Shown: positions 1 to 6,920 of the stretch, one piece after another
Numbering within the stretch: the stretch's first letter is position 1
How the letters are laid out: each line of letters opens with the position of its first letter
From: Candidatus Peribacteraceae bacterium
GTDB taxonomy: Bacteria; Patescibacteriota; Gracilibacteria; Peribacterales; Peribacteraceae
Reading direction: 5' to 3'
DNA: 16,178 nucleotides
Assembly: GCA_013140485.1 (NCBI GenBank)
Contig: JABFSS010000039.1
Span: forward strand, 1 to 16,178
Notes under the pieces: generated by a model
What the model saw: the letters and a program-made list of their open reading frames with translations, nothing else
Database searches by the model: none
Told to the model about the DNA's origin: nothing
Made by a program: the position numbers and the translations under genes

Positions 1-71
1 ATTTTCGAAAGCACCAGGCCCAATTTCCTATCTATTTTTTTTGTAAATCCTTCATTCCACATGAGCTTGGA

Positions 72-203
72 TTAATTGAACGTACACTGACCATATTGCT
101 CGATAATATCTTTCATTGATAAAGCCAATACTCCCTTTTCTGATTCAGAATATTCCGGTCGTGCGGGGTGGGGTGGAAGTACTTCGAGAGAATGTCGCGT
201 CAT
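72..203 (-). CDS. Short hypothetical ORF, possibly the broken 5' part of a gene running off the window
   Basis: A 43-residue frame starts at ATG 203 and stops at TAA 72-74. I do not recognise the product. It begins MTRHSLEVLPPHPARPE and its second half looks helical. The reason to list it is the promoter just upstream: TTGATT and TATAAT with a 17-base spacer, placing the transcript start on the ATG (leaderless). After the TAA the same frame stays open to the window edge, with an ATG at 60-62 and a charged helical sequence (MWNEGFTKKIDRKLG). This could therefore be a gene interrupted by a stop, or two small frames. Without sequence to the left the choice cannot be made. Confidence is low that it is translated as drawn. 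Confidence 0.3.
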   Translation of the reverse strand: MTRHSLEVLPPHPARPEYSESEKGVLALSMKDIIEQYGQCTFN

Positions 204-210
204 AAAATAT

Positions 211-239
211 ATTATAACATATATATCATATATAATCAA
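211..239 (-). promoter_or_regulatory. Sigma70-type promoter for a leaderless transcript
   Basis: On the minus strand the -35 hexamer TTGATT lies at 239-234 and a perfect TATAAT -10 at 216-211, with a 17-base spacer. Only seven bases separate the -10 from the ATG at 203, so transcription would begin at or next to the start codon. The surrounding sequence is almost pure AT. Confidence 0.6.
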
Positions 240-285
240 AAATTATGAGGAGGAGCCGCTACCCACGCTTTATCAAAATACGAAC

Positions 286-2214
286 TCACTGGCCCAACTG
301 CTCCAACGCACTCCTCGCCGTCGCATTCTCCGGATCAATGGTGAGGATCTCCTCAAACTGCTCCCGCGCGCCGTCGGCATCGCCCGTTTTATAGAGCAGG
401 ATGCCGTAATTAATGCGTGCGGCAATGGAGCGCGGAGCGAGGTGAACGGCACGCTCGTACTGGGCCATCGCGCCTTCGATGTCGCCGGTGGATTGCAGCG
501 CGACGCCCAGGTTGAAGCGAACATCGGGGTAGAACGGATTGAGATTGATCGCGATGCGGTACTGCTCAATCGCCTTCTGCATGTTGCCCTGATACGCGTA
601 CGTGGCGCCGAGGTTGATGTGCGCTTCGAGATACGTGGGATCTTCCTGGAGCGCACGGAGGAGATCTTGTTCCGCAGCGACGTAATTCTTCTGCGCGATC
701 CACACGAGCGAGCGCCCCATGTAAATTTCGCGGCTGTGCGGATTGAGTTCGATGCCTTTGCGGTACACCTCGAGCGCCTCGGGAATTTTTCCCTGCTTGC
801 GGTAGACGGCCCCAAGGTTCGCGTAAATCTTCGCGTGCGGCCGAATGGCCAGCGCCTTCTCAAATTCGCCAATGGCATCGTCGAGCCGACCTTCGAGCCG
901 CCAGGCGTTGGCGATGTTATTGTGCGCAACGTGGGATTCCGGGTAATGCACCAGAACGTTTGTCAGGAGCGTGTACGTCGTCCGCCAGACTTGGGATTGG
1001 ACGTACGAGCGGACGCCGAGTGCGATGATCACACATGCGCCGATCCCGATGGCGATCTGTTTCGGGATACGCTGCTTTGCGATCAGGCTGATCAACGCGA
1101 CGACGGCGATGAACACGCCGATCGACGGAAAATACGCATACCGGTCCGACGCGAAATACACGTCCAAATCCCCTCCTTTGGTGAAGTTGAGGAATGTCGG
1201 CGCGACGGTGACGGCGTAGAGCGCGACGCCGAAGGCGACGTCCCGCGTACGCCTCCATAGCAGCACGATGATGATCAAAATAACGACCCACACGATGATC
1301 GGAATATAAAAATCCGGCGACGTGAGAACGACGTCCTTGTGATAGGGATAGAGGAGCGAGAAATTATCGGGCCAGAGAATTTTTCGCAGGTAGAAGACGG
1401 ACGATTTCCCCGCCATGAGAATCTTCTCCAGTGTTGACGATGACGCGACCGTTTTCGTTTTCCCGCCGATGCCGATCAGCCCGAAAATGATCGACAATGC
1501 GAAAAATGGAATTTTTTCGGTGAATATTTGCCGAACGCGTAGGGGCGTCTCACGGAGACGTCCTTGTTGCCAATCGATCAACAAAAGAATGACCGGCAAC
1601 GTAATCGCCATCACCTTCGACATCAATGCCAGCGCAAAGAACCCGATCGCCATCAGGTACCATCGCCGAACGGGATTTTCGCGCCACCGCACCCAATAGA
1701 TGAGTGTCAGGAGCAGGAAGAACGTGGACAGAAGATCCTTCCGTCCGCTGACCCACATAACGCCTTCGGTATGGAGAGGATGCAACAGGAACAGGAGGCC
1801 GCAGAAAATCCCTAGAAATAGGGAGCGGGCTTTCTGCCCGCGTACAAATATCAACATGACAAACCACGCCACCAGCAAGGCATTGAACGTATGAAACAGA
1901 AAATTCGTCAGGTGATACTGGAACGGATGAATCCCGCCGATCTGGTAATCGATCTGGTAACTGAAGAACGTGACGGGGATGTAGAGCTCGGGGTCGTAGG
2001 TGCTGAAGATGTGCTTGATCGTCGCCGGAGAGATTTCGCGAATCGCCGGGTTTTCGTACACGAGCATGCCGTCGTCCCACCGCACAAATTCGCTCTGCCA
2101 GACAGCTTTGCCGTAGACGAGGGCGGAGAGGGCGAAGAACAGCGCAATGATGAACATGACGGGACGTTTCACGAGAATACTGTAACGCAGTGCATGATTT
2201 GGCCCAGAATACAT
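286..2214 (-). CDS. TMTC-like polytopic membrane glycosyltransferase with C-terminal TPR repeats
   Basis: A 642-residue membrane protein. The N-terminal 400 residues contain about ten hydrophobic segments and motifs typical of the GT-C/TMTC (DUF1736) type: WDD at 46-48, YIPVTFFSYQIDY at 78-90, HPLHTEGVMWVSGRKD at 145-160, WPDNFSLLYP at 281-290 and SDRYAYFPSIG at 356-366. Residues 427-630 form about six TPR units with the usual W/L-G-Y-A-P spacing. Relatives use lipid-linked sugars to glycosylate proteins outside the membrane, and the acidic WDD loop is the expected catalytic region. The donor and target here are unknown. The start is M1 or M20 (MFIIAL); neither has a Shine-Dalgarno motif. A palindromic repeat lies in frame at residues 125-131, in a loop between membrane helices. 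The family call is firm, but the activity is inferred. Confidence 0.88.
   Translation of the reverse strand: MYSGPNHALRYSILVKRPVMFIIALFFALSALVYGKAVWQSEFVRWDDGMLVYENPAIREISPATIKHIFSTYDPELYIPVTFFSYQIDYQIGGIHPFQYHLTNFLFHTFNALLVAWFVMLIFVRGQKARSLFLGIFCGLLFLLHPLHTEGVMWVSGRKDLLSTFFLLLTLIYWVRWRENPVRRWYLMAIGFFALALMSKVMAITLPVILLLIDWQQGRLRETPLRVRQIFTEKIPFFALSIIFGLIGIGGKTKTVASSSTLEKILMAGKSSVFYLRKILWPDNFSLLYPYHKDVVLTSPDFYIPIIVWVVILIIIVLLWRRTRDVAFGVALYAVTVAPTFLNFTKGGDLDVYFASDRYAYFPSIGVFIAVVALISLIAKQRIPKQIAIGIGACVIIALGVRSYVQSQVWRTTYTLLTNVLVHYPESHVAHNNIANAWRLEGRLDDAIGEFEKALAIRPHAKIYANLGAVYRKQGKIPEALEVYRKGIELNPHSREIYMGRSLVWIAQKNYVAAEQDLLRALQEDPTYLEAHINLGATYAYQGNMQKAIEQYRIAINLNPFYPDVRFNLGVALQSTGDIEGAMAQYERAVHLAPRSIAARINYGILLYKTGDADGAREQFEEILTIDPENATARSALEQLGQ
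1821..1842. repeat. Hairpin repeat, family C copy 1, inside the TMTC-like gene
   Basis: The stem GCGGGC (1825-1830) and its complement GCCCGC (1836-1841) flank the loop TTTCT, preceded by GGGA. A second copy lies between rpsK and rpsD with GCGAGC/GCTCGC arms and the same loop, so one base pair has changed on both sides. Here the element is translated in frame as RGQKARS in a loop between two membrane helices. Confidence 0.7.
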
Positions 2215-2217
2215 GAA

Positions 2218-2246
2218 TTGTCTAATATATTAAATTATTGTATAAT
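2218..2246 (+). promoter_or_regulatory. Sigma70-type promoter of the hydrolase-like gene
   Basis: TTGTCT at 2218-2223 and a perfect TATAAT at 2241-2246 are separated by 17 bases. The transcript would start near 2253, about 35 bases before the TTG start at 2288. The promoter begins four bases from the start codon of the divergent TMTC-like gene, so the two genes share this AT-rich 73-base gap. Confidence 0.65.
2226..2231 (-). promoter_or_regulatory. Possible -10 box of the TMTC-like gene
   Basis: TATATT on the minus strand ends 11 bases before the ATG at 2214, which would give a leader of only about four bases. No convincing -35 is present at 17 bases. An alternative is TTGTTT (2260-2255) with TAATTT (2237-2232). 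The region is so AT-rich that chance matches are likely. Confidence 0.3.
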
Positions 2247-2287
2247 AAATAATAAACAAAAATATCTGTCCTTTTCGGGAACACCGC

Positions 2288-3391
2288 TTGCTGCATTTTG
2301 AGGGTGGCGTTGACCAGCCGGGCGACGTCCCCTCACAACCGAATCCGGCGGAAATACAGGCGCAATCCCATAAGAAAACCCATGACGTCGTCTCAGAAGA
2401 ACTGCGGAAGATTCAAGCCACAGTGGATGCTCTCCGGAGACGGGATGAAACGTTGAGCCAGTGGCGTGCGAGACTGGCCCAAAATCGCAACGGCTTCGGG
2501 CGAGGTCAGGAACGCGCATACCTTGCATCGATCACGGTCCCGGAGAATGGCCAGGAGCAGGAAGGAAGAGATTTCATCCGCGTCCATATCGCACGGGGAA
2601 ACAGGCCGCGGAAGACGATCATGTTCAATATGGGGAACCGGCAGACGTTCTTCCAGCATTCGCAGCAACCCCATCGATTGCATTCGCCACGCATGCTGCA
2701 GCAGATGTTCAACGAGATAAAAATGCGGTACGGAAACCAGTGCAACATCATCGCGTTCCGATCGGGAAATTTCGAAAGCGGCCACCCGGATGGCACCAAC
2801 GAGATTGCTCTTGCGCATGCGCGAAACGCATTCATGGACATGCTGACCGGTCTCGGGCCTTTCGAGGGCCAACCCGAGCTCTGCACGGGAATCGATATCT
2901 GCTCACACAGTTACGGCACGGGCATGGCGAATATTCTCATGGGTGACGCGGTTGCCGCTCGCAACAACACGGGCCTTCGCATCCCGCCTGTGCGCTCTTT
3001 TGTTATCGATGGAATAGAATTCGGTACGGGAGGGAGTGTGGCCAGTCCCACGCCTGTCGCAACTCAGCGGACGCCAGGCGCCTTTCAACATACTCAGTAC
3101 TACGTCGATAGCGGTTCCGTGCAGCCTCTTCCGGGATCCTCCATTGGCCTGAATTTCGATCCCGGCGCATATGCACTCACGCATGTGATTCGGGGCCAGG
3201 CACTGCGACATCCTCAGCCTGGTGACCGGAACATCGCCATCCGCGATACGAACCACCAGACGATCGAGGACCGTCTATTGACCCCCAGGGTGTACCAGGA
3301 AATCTTCAGCGAGCTCACCAATGGCTTCCAGGAAGAGCTTCCCCCCTCAGGAACGGGGCCCGGAGGGACCATTGCCGCGAGCCCCCGGTGA
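2288..3391 (+). CDS. Alpha/beta-hydrolase-like protein of unknown function
   Basis: A 367-residue protein with no signal peptide or membrane segment. Residues 20-65 are charged and helical, possibly a coiled coil. The core contains GIDICSHSYGTG (201-212), which resembles the nucleophile elbow of serine hydrolases with Ser208 as nucleophile and Ser in place of the first Gly of GxSxG. Asp241 follows a hydrophobic strand (VRSFVIDG), and His323 in DTNHQ (or His299) lies late, so Ser-Asp-His order is possible. The C-terminus is Pro/Gly-rich. No ATG is available: TTG at 2288 follows GGGA by seven bases, and a stop lies upstream at 2246-2248. The frame is well behaved and has its own promoter, so it is very likely a gene. 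Hydrolase activity and substrate are inference; I do not recognise the family. Confidence 0.75.
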   Translation: MLHFEGGVDQPGDVPSQPNPAEIQAQSHKKTHDVVSEELRKIQATVDALRRRDETLSQWRARLAQNRNGFGRGQERAYLASITVPENGQEQEGRDFIRVHIARGNRPRKTIMFNMGNRQTFFQHSQQPHRLHSPRMLQQMFNEIKMRYGNQCNIIAFRSGNFESGHPDGTNEIALAHARNAFMDMLTGLGPFEGQPELCTGIDICSHSYGTGMANILMGDAVAARNNTGLRIPPVRSFVIDGIEFGTGGSVASPTPVATQRTPGAFQHTQYYVDSGSVQPLPGSSIGLNFDPGAYALTHVIRGQALRHPQPGDRNIAIRDTNHQTIEDRLLTPRVYQEIFSELTNGFQEELPPSGTGPGGTIAASPR

Positions 3392-3429
3392 GAAGGACGA
3401 AGAAACCCCTGTACTCCGCACCGTTTTTT

Positions 3430-3438
3430 TGCTATCAT
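3430..3438 (+). promoter_or_regulatory. Extended -10 promoter for the small ORF at 3479
   Basis: TGCTATCAT matches the extended -10 form TGnTAnnnT, and the transcript would start near 3445. It overlaps the upstream ATG at 3437, which argues that translation starts at the second ATG, 3479. A run of seven T (3424-3430) lies just before it. Together with a weak CGGTG/CACCG stem (3386-3390 and 3419-3423), this run could also end the hydrolase transcript. Confidence 0.4.
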
Positions 3439-3478
3439 GAGGAGATTTGCCGATCACAAACAAACACCCACTCTTCCT

Positions 3479-3841
3479 ATGACAATCGACGCCTGCATCG
3501 CCCACGCGATCCACAGTGATCTCGATATCCTCGAAGCCCTCCCGGAGGTCGAATACGTGCCCGTGGAAGAGCTCGAAGTCTACGTGGAGCGCTTTGTGCT
3601 GACCGTGCAGGAATCCCTGAGGACCGTCATTCAGAACCGCGGCGAGATGTATTTGCGGTCCAAGGACGCCGCCGGCCTCTGCGCCACGTGCATCGAATCG
3701 GGCATCGCTTTGCCTCCCGGAATGTTATTGAAAATGTGCCAGACGATCATGAACCTGAGCCAGCTCGACGCGAAGTTCATCCTCGATACCGACGACGGCA
3801 AGAGTTTGTACTACGTGAAAATGGAGCTGACCATTGCGTGA
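3479..3841 (+). CDS. Small hypothetical cytoplasmic protein
   Basis: A 120-residue protein from ATG 3479 (MTIDACIAHAI...). The same frame has an ATG 14 codons earlier, at 3437, but that one overlaps the likely -10 box. The protein is acidic in its first half, with a predicted long helix (VEELEVYVERFVLTVQESL), a CATC pair in the middle and a C-terminal strand-like segment (SLYYVKMELTIA). No signal peptide or membrane segment is visible and I do not recognise a domain. It stands alone on its strand between the hydrolase-like gene and a convergent operon end. The ordered, non-repetitive sequence and the promoter suggest a real gene. No function can be assigned. Confidence 0.65.
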   Translation: MTIDACIAHAIHSDLDILEALPEVEYVPVEELEVYVERFVLTVQESLRTVIQNRGEMYLRSKDAAGLCATCIESGIALPPGMLLKMCQTIMNLSQLDAKFILDTDDGKSLYYVKMELTIA

Positions 3842-3892
3842 TTGTCATCCCGAGTAGCTCGTTGCGGAGCAACGGGCGTATCGAGGGACGAG
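3842..3892. repeat. Palindromic repeat, family A copy 1
   Basis: The element begins TTGTCATCCCGAGTAG and ends CGTATCGAGGGACGA. Its core stem is CGTTGC (3860-3865), loop GGA, GCAACG (3869-3874). It fills the gap between two convergent genes and could form a hairpin at the end of both transcripts, although no T-run follows on either strand. Two more copies lie at 9248-9296 and 14987-15033. Confidence 0.8.
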
Positions 3893-3897
3893 GGTGA

Positions 3898-4095
3898 TTA
3901 TGGCAAATTCTGCTGCACCAATTGATCGACCGTGCTGAGAATTCCCCGCACGGCGGTTTTGACCGGCATATCGTGGAGCGAATAGGTGACTTTCCACTGG
4001 TTGCCCTCATCTTGCCGTCCGAAGACGATGAAGCCCGACACCCCGAGATTGCTGAGGAATTCGTTACAGAGCCGTTGAATCTGAGCGTCGTCCAT
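3898..4095 (-). CDS. Small hypothetical protein (65 aa)
   Basis: A 65-residue frame beginning MDDAQIQRLCNEFLSNLG, starting 25 bases after the stop of the secreted four-cysteine protein gene and ending at TAA 3900-3898. It reads as helix, two or three strands (GFIVFGRQ, WKVTYSLHDM), then an amphipathic helix, a plausible compact alpha/beta domain. No Shine-Dalgarno motif is present, as for its neighbours. It is probably the last gene of the rpsI-ending transcript. A longer overlapping frame (3777-4223) on the same strand looks like a shadow. I do not recognise the family. Confidence 0.6.
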   Translation of the reverse strand: MDDAQIQRLCNEFLSNLGVSGFIVFGRQDEGNQWKVTYSLHDMPVKTAVRGILSTVDQLVQQNLP

Positions 4096-4120
4096 ACGGG
4101 AAGAATGCTGGAAAAATCAC

Positions 4121-4501
4121 TTATGGATTTCTTCGTACACTCTGGCAAAAAGTTCGGCAACCCGACTCGGTCAGTTCGATCGGCGTGTAATCGACAATGC
4201 GACCATCGTACGTGACTGTGCATCCTGTGTAGTTCATCCGCACATCATAATTGAGTCTCGCGAAGCAGAAATTGGGATCGAGGGGTGGGGGAGGATCCTG
4301 AGGAACGGTTGGCTGTCGATCGGGAGCGGCAAGGACATTGGTCATAATGACGTTAGGAGATAGAGAGAGATCCGGCAGAGCAACAACGGGCATCTCCATT
4401 GCCTGCACCGGAGCCGGATGCGGCATGGCAACGACAATTCCAGGTATGAGCAAAAACCCAATGAATGTGGAGAACAAAGATTTTCTCAACAGATGATTCA
4501 T
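4121..4501 (-). CDS. Small secreted protein with four cysteines
   Basis: A 126-residue protein from ATG 4501. The N-terminus MNHLLRKSLFSTFIGFLL followed by IPGIVVAMPHPAPVQAME is a classic signal peptide with likely cleavage after AxA-like positions near residue 30. The mature part has a Pro-rich stretch (PQDPPPPLDP) and then a C-terminal domain with four cysteines (NFCFARL, YTGCTV, SGCRTFC) that could form two disulfides outside the cell. The frame is open for another 40 codons upstream, but that part overlaps rpsI and has arginine/serine-rich shadow composition, so I start at 4501. It begins 25 bases after the rpsI stop and is probably read from the same transcript. The family is not recognised. 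Confidence 0.7.
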   Translation of the reverse strand: MNHLLRKSLFSTFIGFLLIPGIVVAMPHPAPVQAMEMPVVALPDLSLSPNVIMTNVLAAPDRQPTVPQDPPPPLDPNFCFARLNYDVRMNYTGCTVTYDGRIVDYTPIELTESGCRTFCQSVRRNP

Positions 4502-4526
4502 AGGGGAAATGAAAACGATGAAAACT

Positions 4527-4925
4527 TTAGCGCTTACTGAACTGCGGCGCGCGGCGTGCTCGCTTGAGACCCGGCTTCTTGCGTTCTTTGATGCGCGCAT
4601 CGCGGCGGAGGAATCCGGCACGCTTGAGGTCGGGACGGTAATCGGCGTTGAGGAGGAGCAATGCCCGGCTGATGCCGTGACGAACCGCGTCGGACTGGCC
4701 GGCCTTGCCGCCGCCGGAAACGCGGGCTTCGATATCGACGGTCTTGGCGACGCCCGCGATCGTGAGCGGAGCCAGCGCGTTTTCGGTCTGGAATCCCGCG
4801 GCGAAGTACTCCTTCATCTTCATGCCGTTGATCGTCACTTCGCCGGAACCTTCCTGGTACAGCTTCACGCGCGCGCGGGCTGTCTTGCGCTTTCCGAGTC
4901 CGGCGAGATAGGAGCGGGTTGTCAT
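4527..4925 (-). CDS. rpsI: 30S ribosomal protein S9
   Basis: 132 residues, the usual length. The N-terminal part (YLAGLGKRKTARARVKLY) and the basic tail ending KKPGLKRARRAPQFSKR are hallmarks of S9. That tail reaches the P site and contacts the initiator tRNA in known ribosomes. The GGGKAGQSDAVRHGISRAL segment matches the conserved core. The gene starts five bases after the stop of rplM, the usual L13-S9 pair, so the two are surely co-transcribed. No Shine-Dalgarno motif precedes ATG 4925 (ATTAAT). Two small unknown genes follow it. Confidence 0.98.
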   Translation of the reverse strand: MTTRSYLAGLGKRKTARARVKLYQEGSGEVTINGMKMKEYFAAGFQTENALAPLTIAGVAKTVDIEARVSGGGKAGQSDAVRHGISRALLLLNADYRPDLKRAGFLRRDARIKERKKPGLKRARRAPQFSKR

Positions 4926-4930
4926 ATTAA

Positions 4931-5362
4931 TTAGATGGTAGCGAGATCAAGAGCCTTCGGCTTCTGCGGCGCATACTTGTGCTTATCGCCCTGATAGACG
5001 TGCAAGCGGCGGAGCATCGCGTGGCGAAGGCGGTTTTTTGGGAGCATGCCGTAGACGGCCTTTTCAATCGTCTTCTCCGGCGTTTCTTCCATCATCTTGG
5101 TGAGGGTTTTGATGCTTCCGGAGCCGATGCGTCCCGTATGGTGGAAGTACGTCTTGCGGCGGCCTTTCTCGGGGCTCACGGACAGCTTCTCGACGTTGAT
5201 GACGATCACGTGGTCACCGCAGAGTTGGTGCGGAGAGAAGGTCGGACGGTGCTTGCCGCGCAGAACGTGCGAGACCTTGGATGACACGAATCCGATGGTG
5301 AGGCCCGTCGCGTCAACGATGTGCCAGAGAGGAGCCGATACTGGAACGGTTGTGGTCTTCAT
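4931..5362 (-). CDS. rplM: 50S ribosomal protein L13
   Basis: 143 residues, close to the standard 142. Recognisable blocks are WHIVDATG near the N-terminus, LRGKHRPTFSPHQLCGDHV, the YFHHTGRIG strand, and the VYGMLPKNRLRHAMLRRLHVY segment. L13 is an early assembly protein of the large subunit that binds 23S rRNA. The start codon ATG (5362-5360) overlaps the rplQ stop TGA by the ATGA arrangement, implying translational coupling from L17 into L13. No separate ribosome-binding site is present. Confidence 0.98.
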   Translation of the reverse strand: MKTTTVPVSAPLWHIVDATGLTIGFVSSKVSHVLRGKHRPTFSPHQLCGDHVIVINVEKLSVSPEKGRRKTYFHHTGRIGSGSIKTLTKMMEETPEKTIEKAVYGMLPKNRLRHAMLRRLHVYQGDKHKYAPQKPKALDLATI

Positions 5363-5802
5363 GATGCTTTCTTTGAAAGAGTCTTTGGCATCTTCGGCTT
5401 CTTTGGCATCGTCGGATTCTCTTCGGAAGAAGGGGTAGCAACATCTGAATCCACCAGAGAGAGTTCTACCATTTTGGCCCCATCGCCCTGGCGCAAGCCG
5501 AGAGGCACCATGCGCGTGTATCCGGACGAGCGCTTGGCATAACGAACCTTGAGCAGTTCCATCACTTTCTTGGACGCATTCACGTGCGTCACGACCGTGT
5601 TGATCGCCCGGATGGCGTTGCGCGCATCCTTGGTCTTCGCCGTCGTGATGATCTTCTCGATGATCGGCTGGACCACCTCGGCGCGTTTCTTGGTCGTGCG
5701 GACGGACTCGTAGAGAAGCACGGACGTGGCGAGGTTCCGCAGCAGCGACTTGCTATGCGCGGGTTTGTGACGGAGCCGGAGGCGGGATAAGCGGTGTCTC
5801 AT
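5359..5802 (-). CDS. rplQ: 50S ribosomal protein L17 with C-terminal extension
   Basis: 147 residues compared with about 127 in E. coli. The first 115 residues match L17 (MRHRLSRLRLRHKPAHSK, LLRNLATSVLLYESVRTTKK, RSSGYTRMVPLGLRQGDGA). The rest is a low-complexity tail rich in Ser, Glu, Pro and Lys (MPKKPKMPKTLSKKAS) of unknown role. L17 lies near the polypeptide exit tunnel. The gene follows rpoA across a 98-base gap that holds a hairpin repeat, and its own stop overlaps the rplM start. No Shine-Dalgarno motif: the bases before the ATG read AATCCCTTC. Confidence 0.97.
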   Translation of the reverse strand: MRHRLSRLRLRHKPAHSKSLLRNLATSVLLYESVRTTKKRAEVVQPIIEKIITTAKTKDARNAIRAINTVVTHVNASKKVMELLKVRYAKRSSGYTRMVPLGLRQGDGAKMVELSLVDSDVATPSSEENPTMPKKPKMPKTLSKKAS

Positions 5803-5812
5803 GAAGGGATTC

Positions 5813-5891
5813 TTAGAGGGGTGGGTCCTTCTCCCGCCGCAGTGGGAGAAGGTGGCGCGCTTCGAGCGCGCCGGATGAGGGCGGGAGAGGG
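5813..5891. repeat. Double-hairpin repeat, family B copy 1 (rpoA-rplQ gap)
   Basis: On the plus strand a 9-bp perfect stem, CCTTCTCCC and GGGAGAAGG, is followed by a second stem GGCGCGC-TTCGA-GCGCGCC and then GATGAGGGCGGGAGAGG. It occupies most of the gap between rpoA and rplQ. Two relatives lie in the rpsK-rpsM and rpsM-rpmJ gaps. The plus-strand left edge TAGAGGGG-TGGGTCC is shared by all three, with small length differences. Confidence 0.8.
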
Positions 5892-5900
5892 CCAGGAAAA

Positions 5901-6896
5901 CTACACTTCCACACTCTCATCCGCAAGCTTGAGGCCTCGATCTCCGAGGGTTTTCTTGACCTCGTCGAGCGCCTTGGCGCCGAAGCCGCGGAAGTTCTGG
6001 AGAGTCGCTTCGGTGCACTTGGTGAGCTGTTCGATGGAACCGACGCCCGCGTTGATGAGCGCATTGAGCGTGCGGGGCGAGAAGTTGAGGATCTCGATCG
6101 GCGTGTAGCTTTCTTTGACAGGAGCGTGCGAGGCATCCTCGACGTGCTGCGCGGTGACGCGCGAGAAATCGGCGACGAATTCGGGTTCGATGACTTTCTT
6201 ATCGGACGCGAAGTAACCGAAGTAGCTCTGGAGGAGCTGCGACGCGAAGATGACTGCTTCCTCGGCGCCAAGCGAACCGTTCGTCTCGACGTCCAGGACG
6301 AGCTTTTCAAGATCGGTGCGCTGACCGACGCGGGCGGCTTCCACATCGAAGCGGACCCGGACGACGGGGCTGTAGATGGCGTCGATATAGATGAGGCCCG
6401 GCTCATTCTGCTTCTTGTTGCGCTCCTGCGCGGAGACGTATCCGACACCCTTCTCAACAGTGAGCTGCATTTCGACTGACGCGCCCTTTTCGAGCGTCAT
6501 GAGCTCCAAGTCGGGGTTGAGGACTTCGATGTCCGAGCTCGTCTTGAGATCCTTCGCCGTGACCGTCATCGGACCTTTGACGTCGAGCGTGATGACTTCA
6601 GGATCCTTGTTGTGCTTGCGGAGGCGAAGCAGCTTCATGTTAAGGCCCACGTCGAGCATCGACTCGCGGACGCCCTTGATGGTCGAGTATTCGTGCTGGA
6701 CGCCCGAAATGCGCATCGACGTGACCGCAGCACCCGGCAGGCTCGAGAGGAGCACGCGGCGGATGCCGTTACCGAGCGTCATGCCGTAACCCGGCGGGAG
6801 CGGCCCGATCATGAAGATCACGTGGGTCGTATCCCCTTTCTTCACGGGGTTCATCGTGAACGTCGGGAGTCCGATGTCTTCCTGGATGATATGCAT
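5901..6896 (-). CDS. rpoA: DNA-directed RNA polymerase alpha subunit
   Basis: 331 residues, typical length. The N-terminal domain (about 1-235) carries the dimer and assembly motifs, including PLPPGYGMTLGNGIRRVLL and the strand containing HEYSTIKGVRESMLD. After a linker, the C-terminal domain (about 265-325) reads YTPIEILNFSPRTLNALINA and then GFGAKALDEVKKTLGDRGL. The Arg of FSPRTLNAL is at the position of the UP-element and activator-binding Arg265 of E. coli. The protein nucleates polymerase assembly and contacts promoters. It lies between rpsD and rplQ, the standard place. Both flanking gaps hold hairpin repeats. No Shine-Dalgarno motif precedes ATG 6896. Confidence 0.99.
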   Translation of the reverse strand: MHIIQEDIGLPTFTMNPVKKGDTTHVIFMIGPLPPGYGMTLGNGIRRVLLSSLPGAAVTSMRISGVQHEYSTIKGVRESMLDVGLNMKLLRLRKHNKDPEVITLDVKGPMTVTAKDLKTSSDIEVLNPDLELMTLEKGASVEMQLTVEKGVGYVSAQERNKKQNEPGLIYIDAIYSPVVRVRFDVEAARVGQRTDLEKLVLDVETNGSLGAEEAVIFASQLLQSYFGYFASDKKVIEPEFVADFSRVTAQHVEDASHAPVKESYTPIEILNFSPRTLNALINAGVGSIEQLTKCTEATLQNFRGFGAKALDEVKKTLGDRGLKLADESVEV

Positions 6897-6920
6897 ACGC
6901 GAGTTGGGAAGAGGAGAGAG

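Noticed and set aside
442..1260. Long plus-strand open frame opposite the TMTC-like gene
   Set aside because: Its residues (many Arg, Asp, Val) are a shadow of the minus-strand coding sequence, which has clear family motifs and TPRs.
3386..3430. Intrinsic terminator after the hydrolase-like gene
   Set aside because: A run of seven T is present, but the only stem (CGGTG/CACCG) is five pairs with a loop of about 28 bases; too weak to list.
4502..4621. Upstream extension of the secreted four-cysteine protein
   Set aside because: Overlaps rpsI coding sequence and would bury the signal peptide inside the protein.
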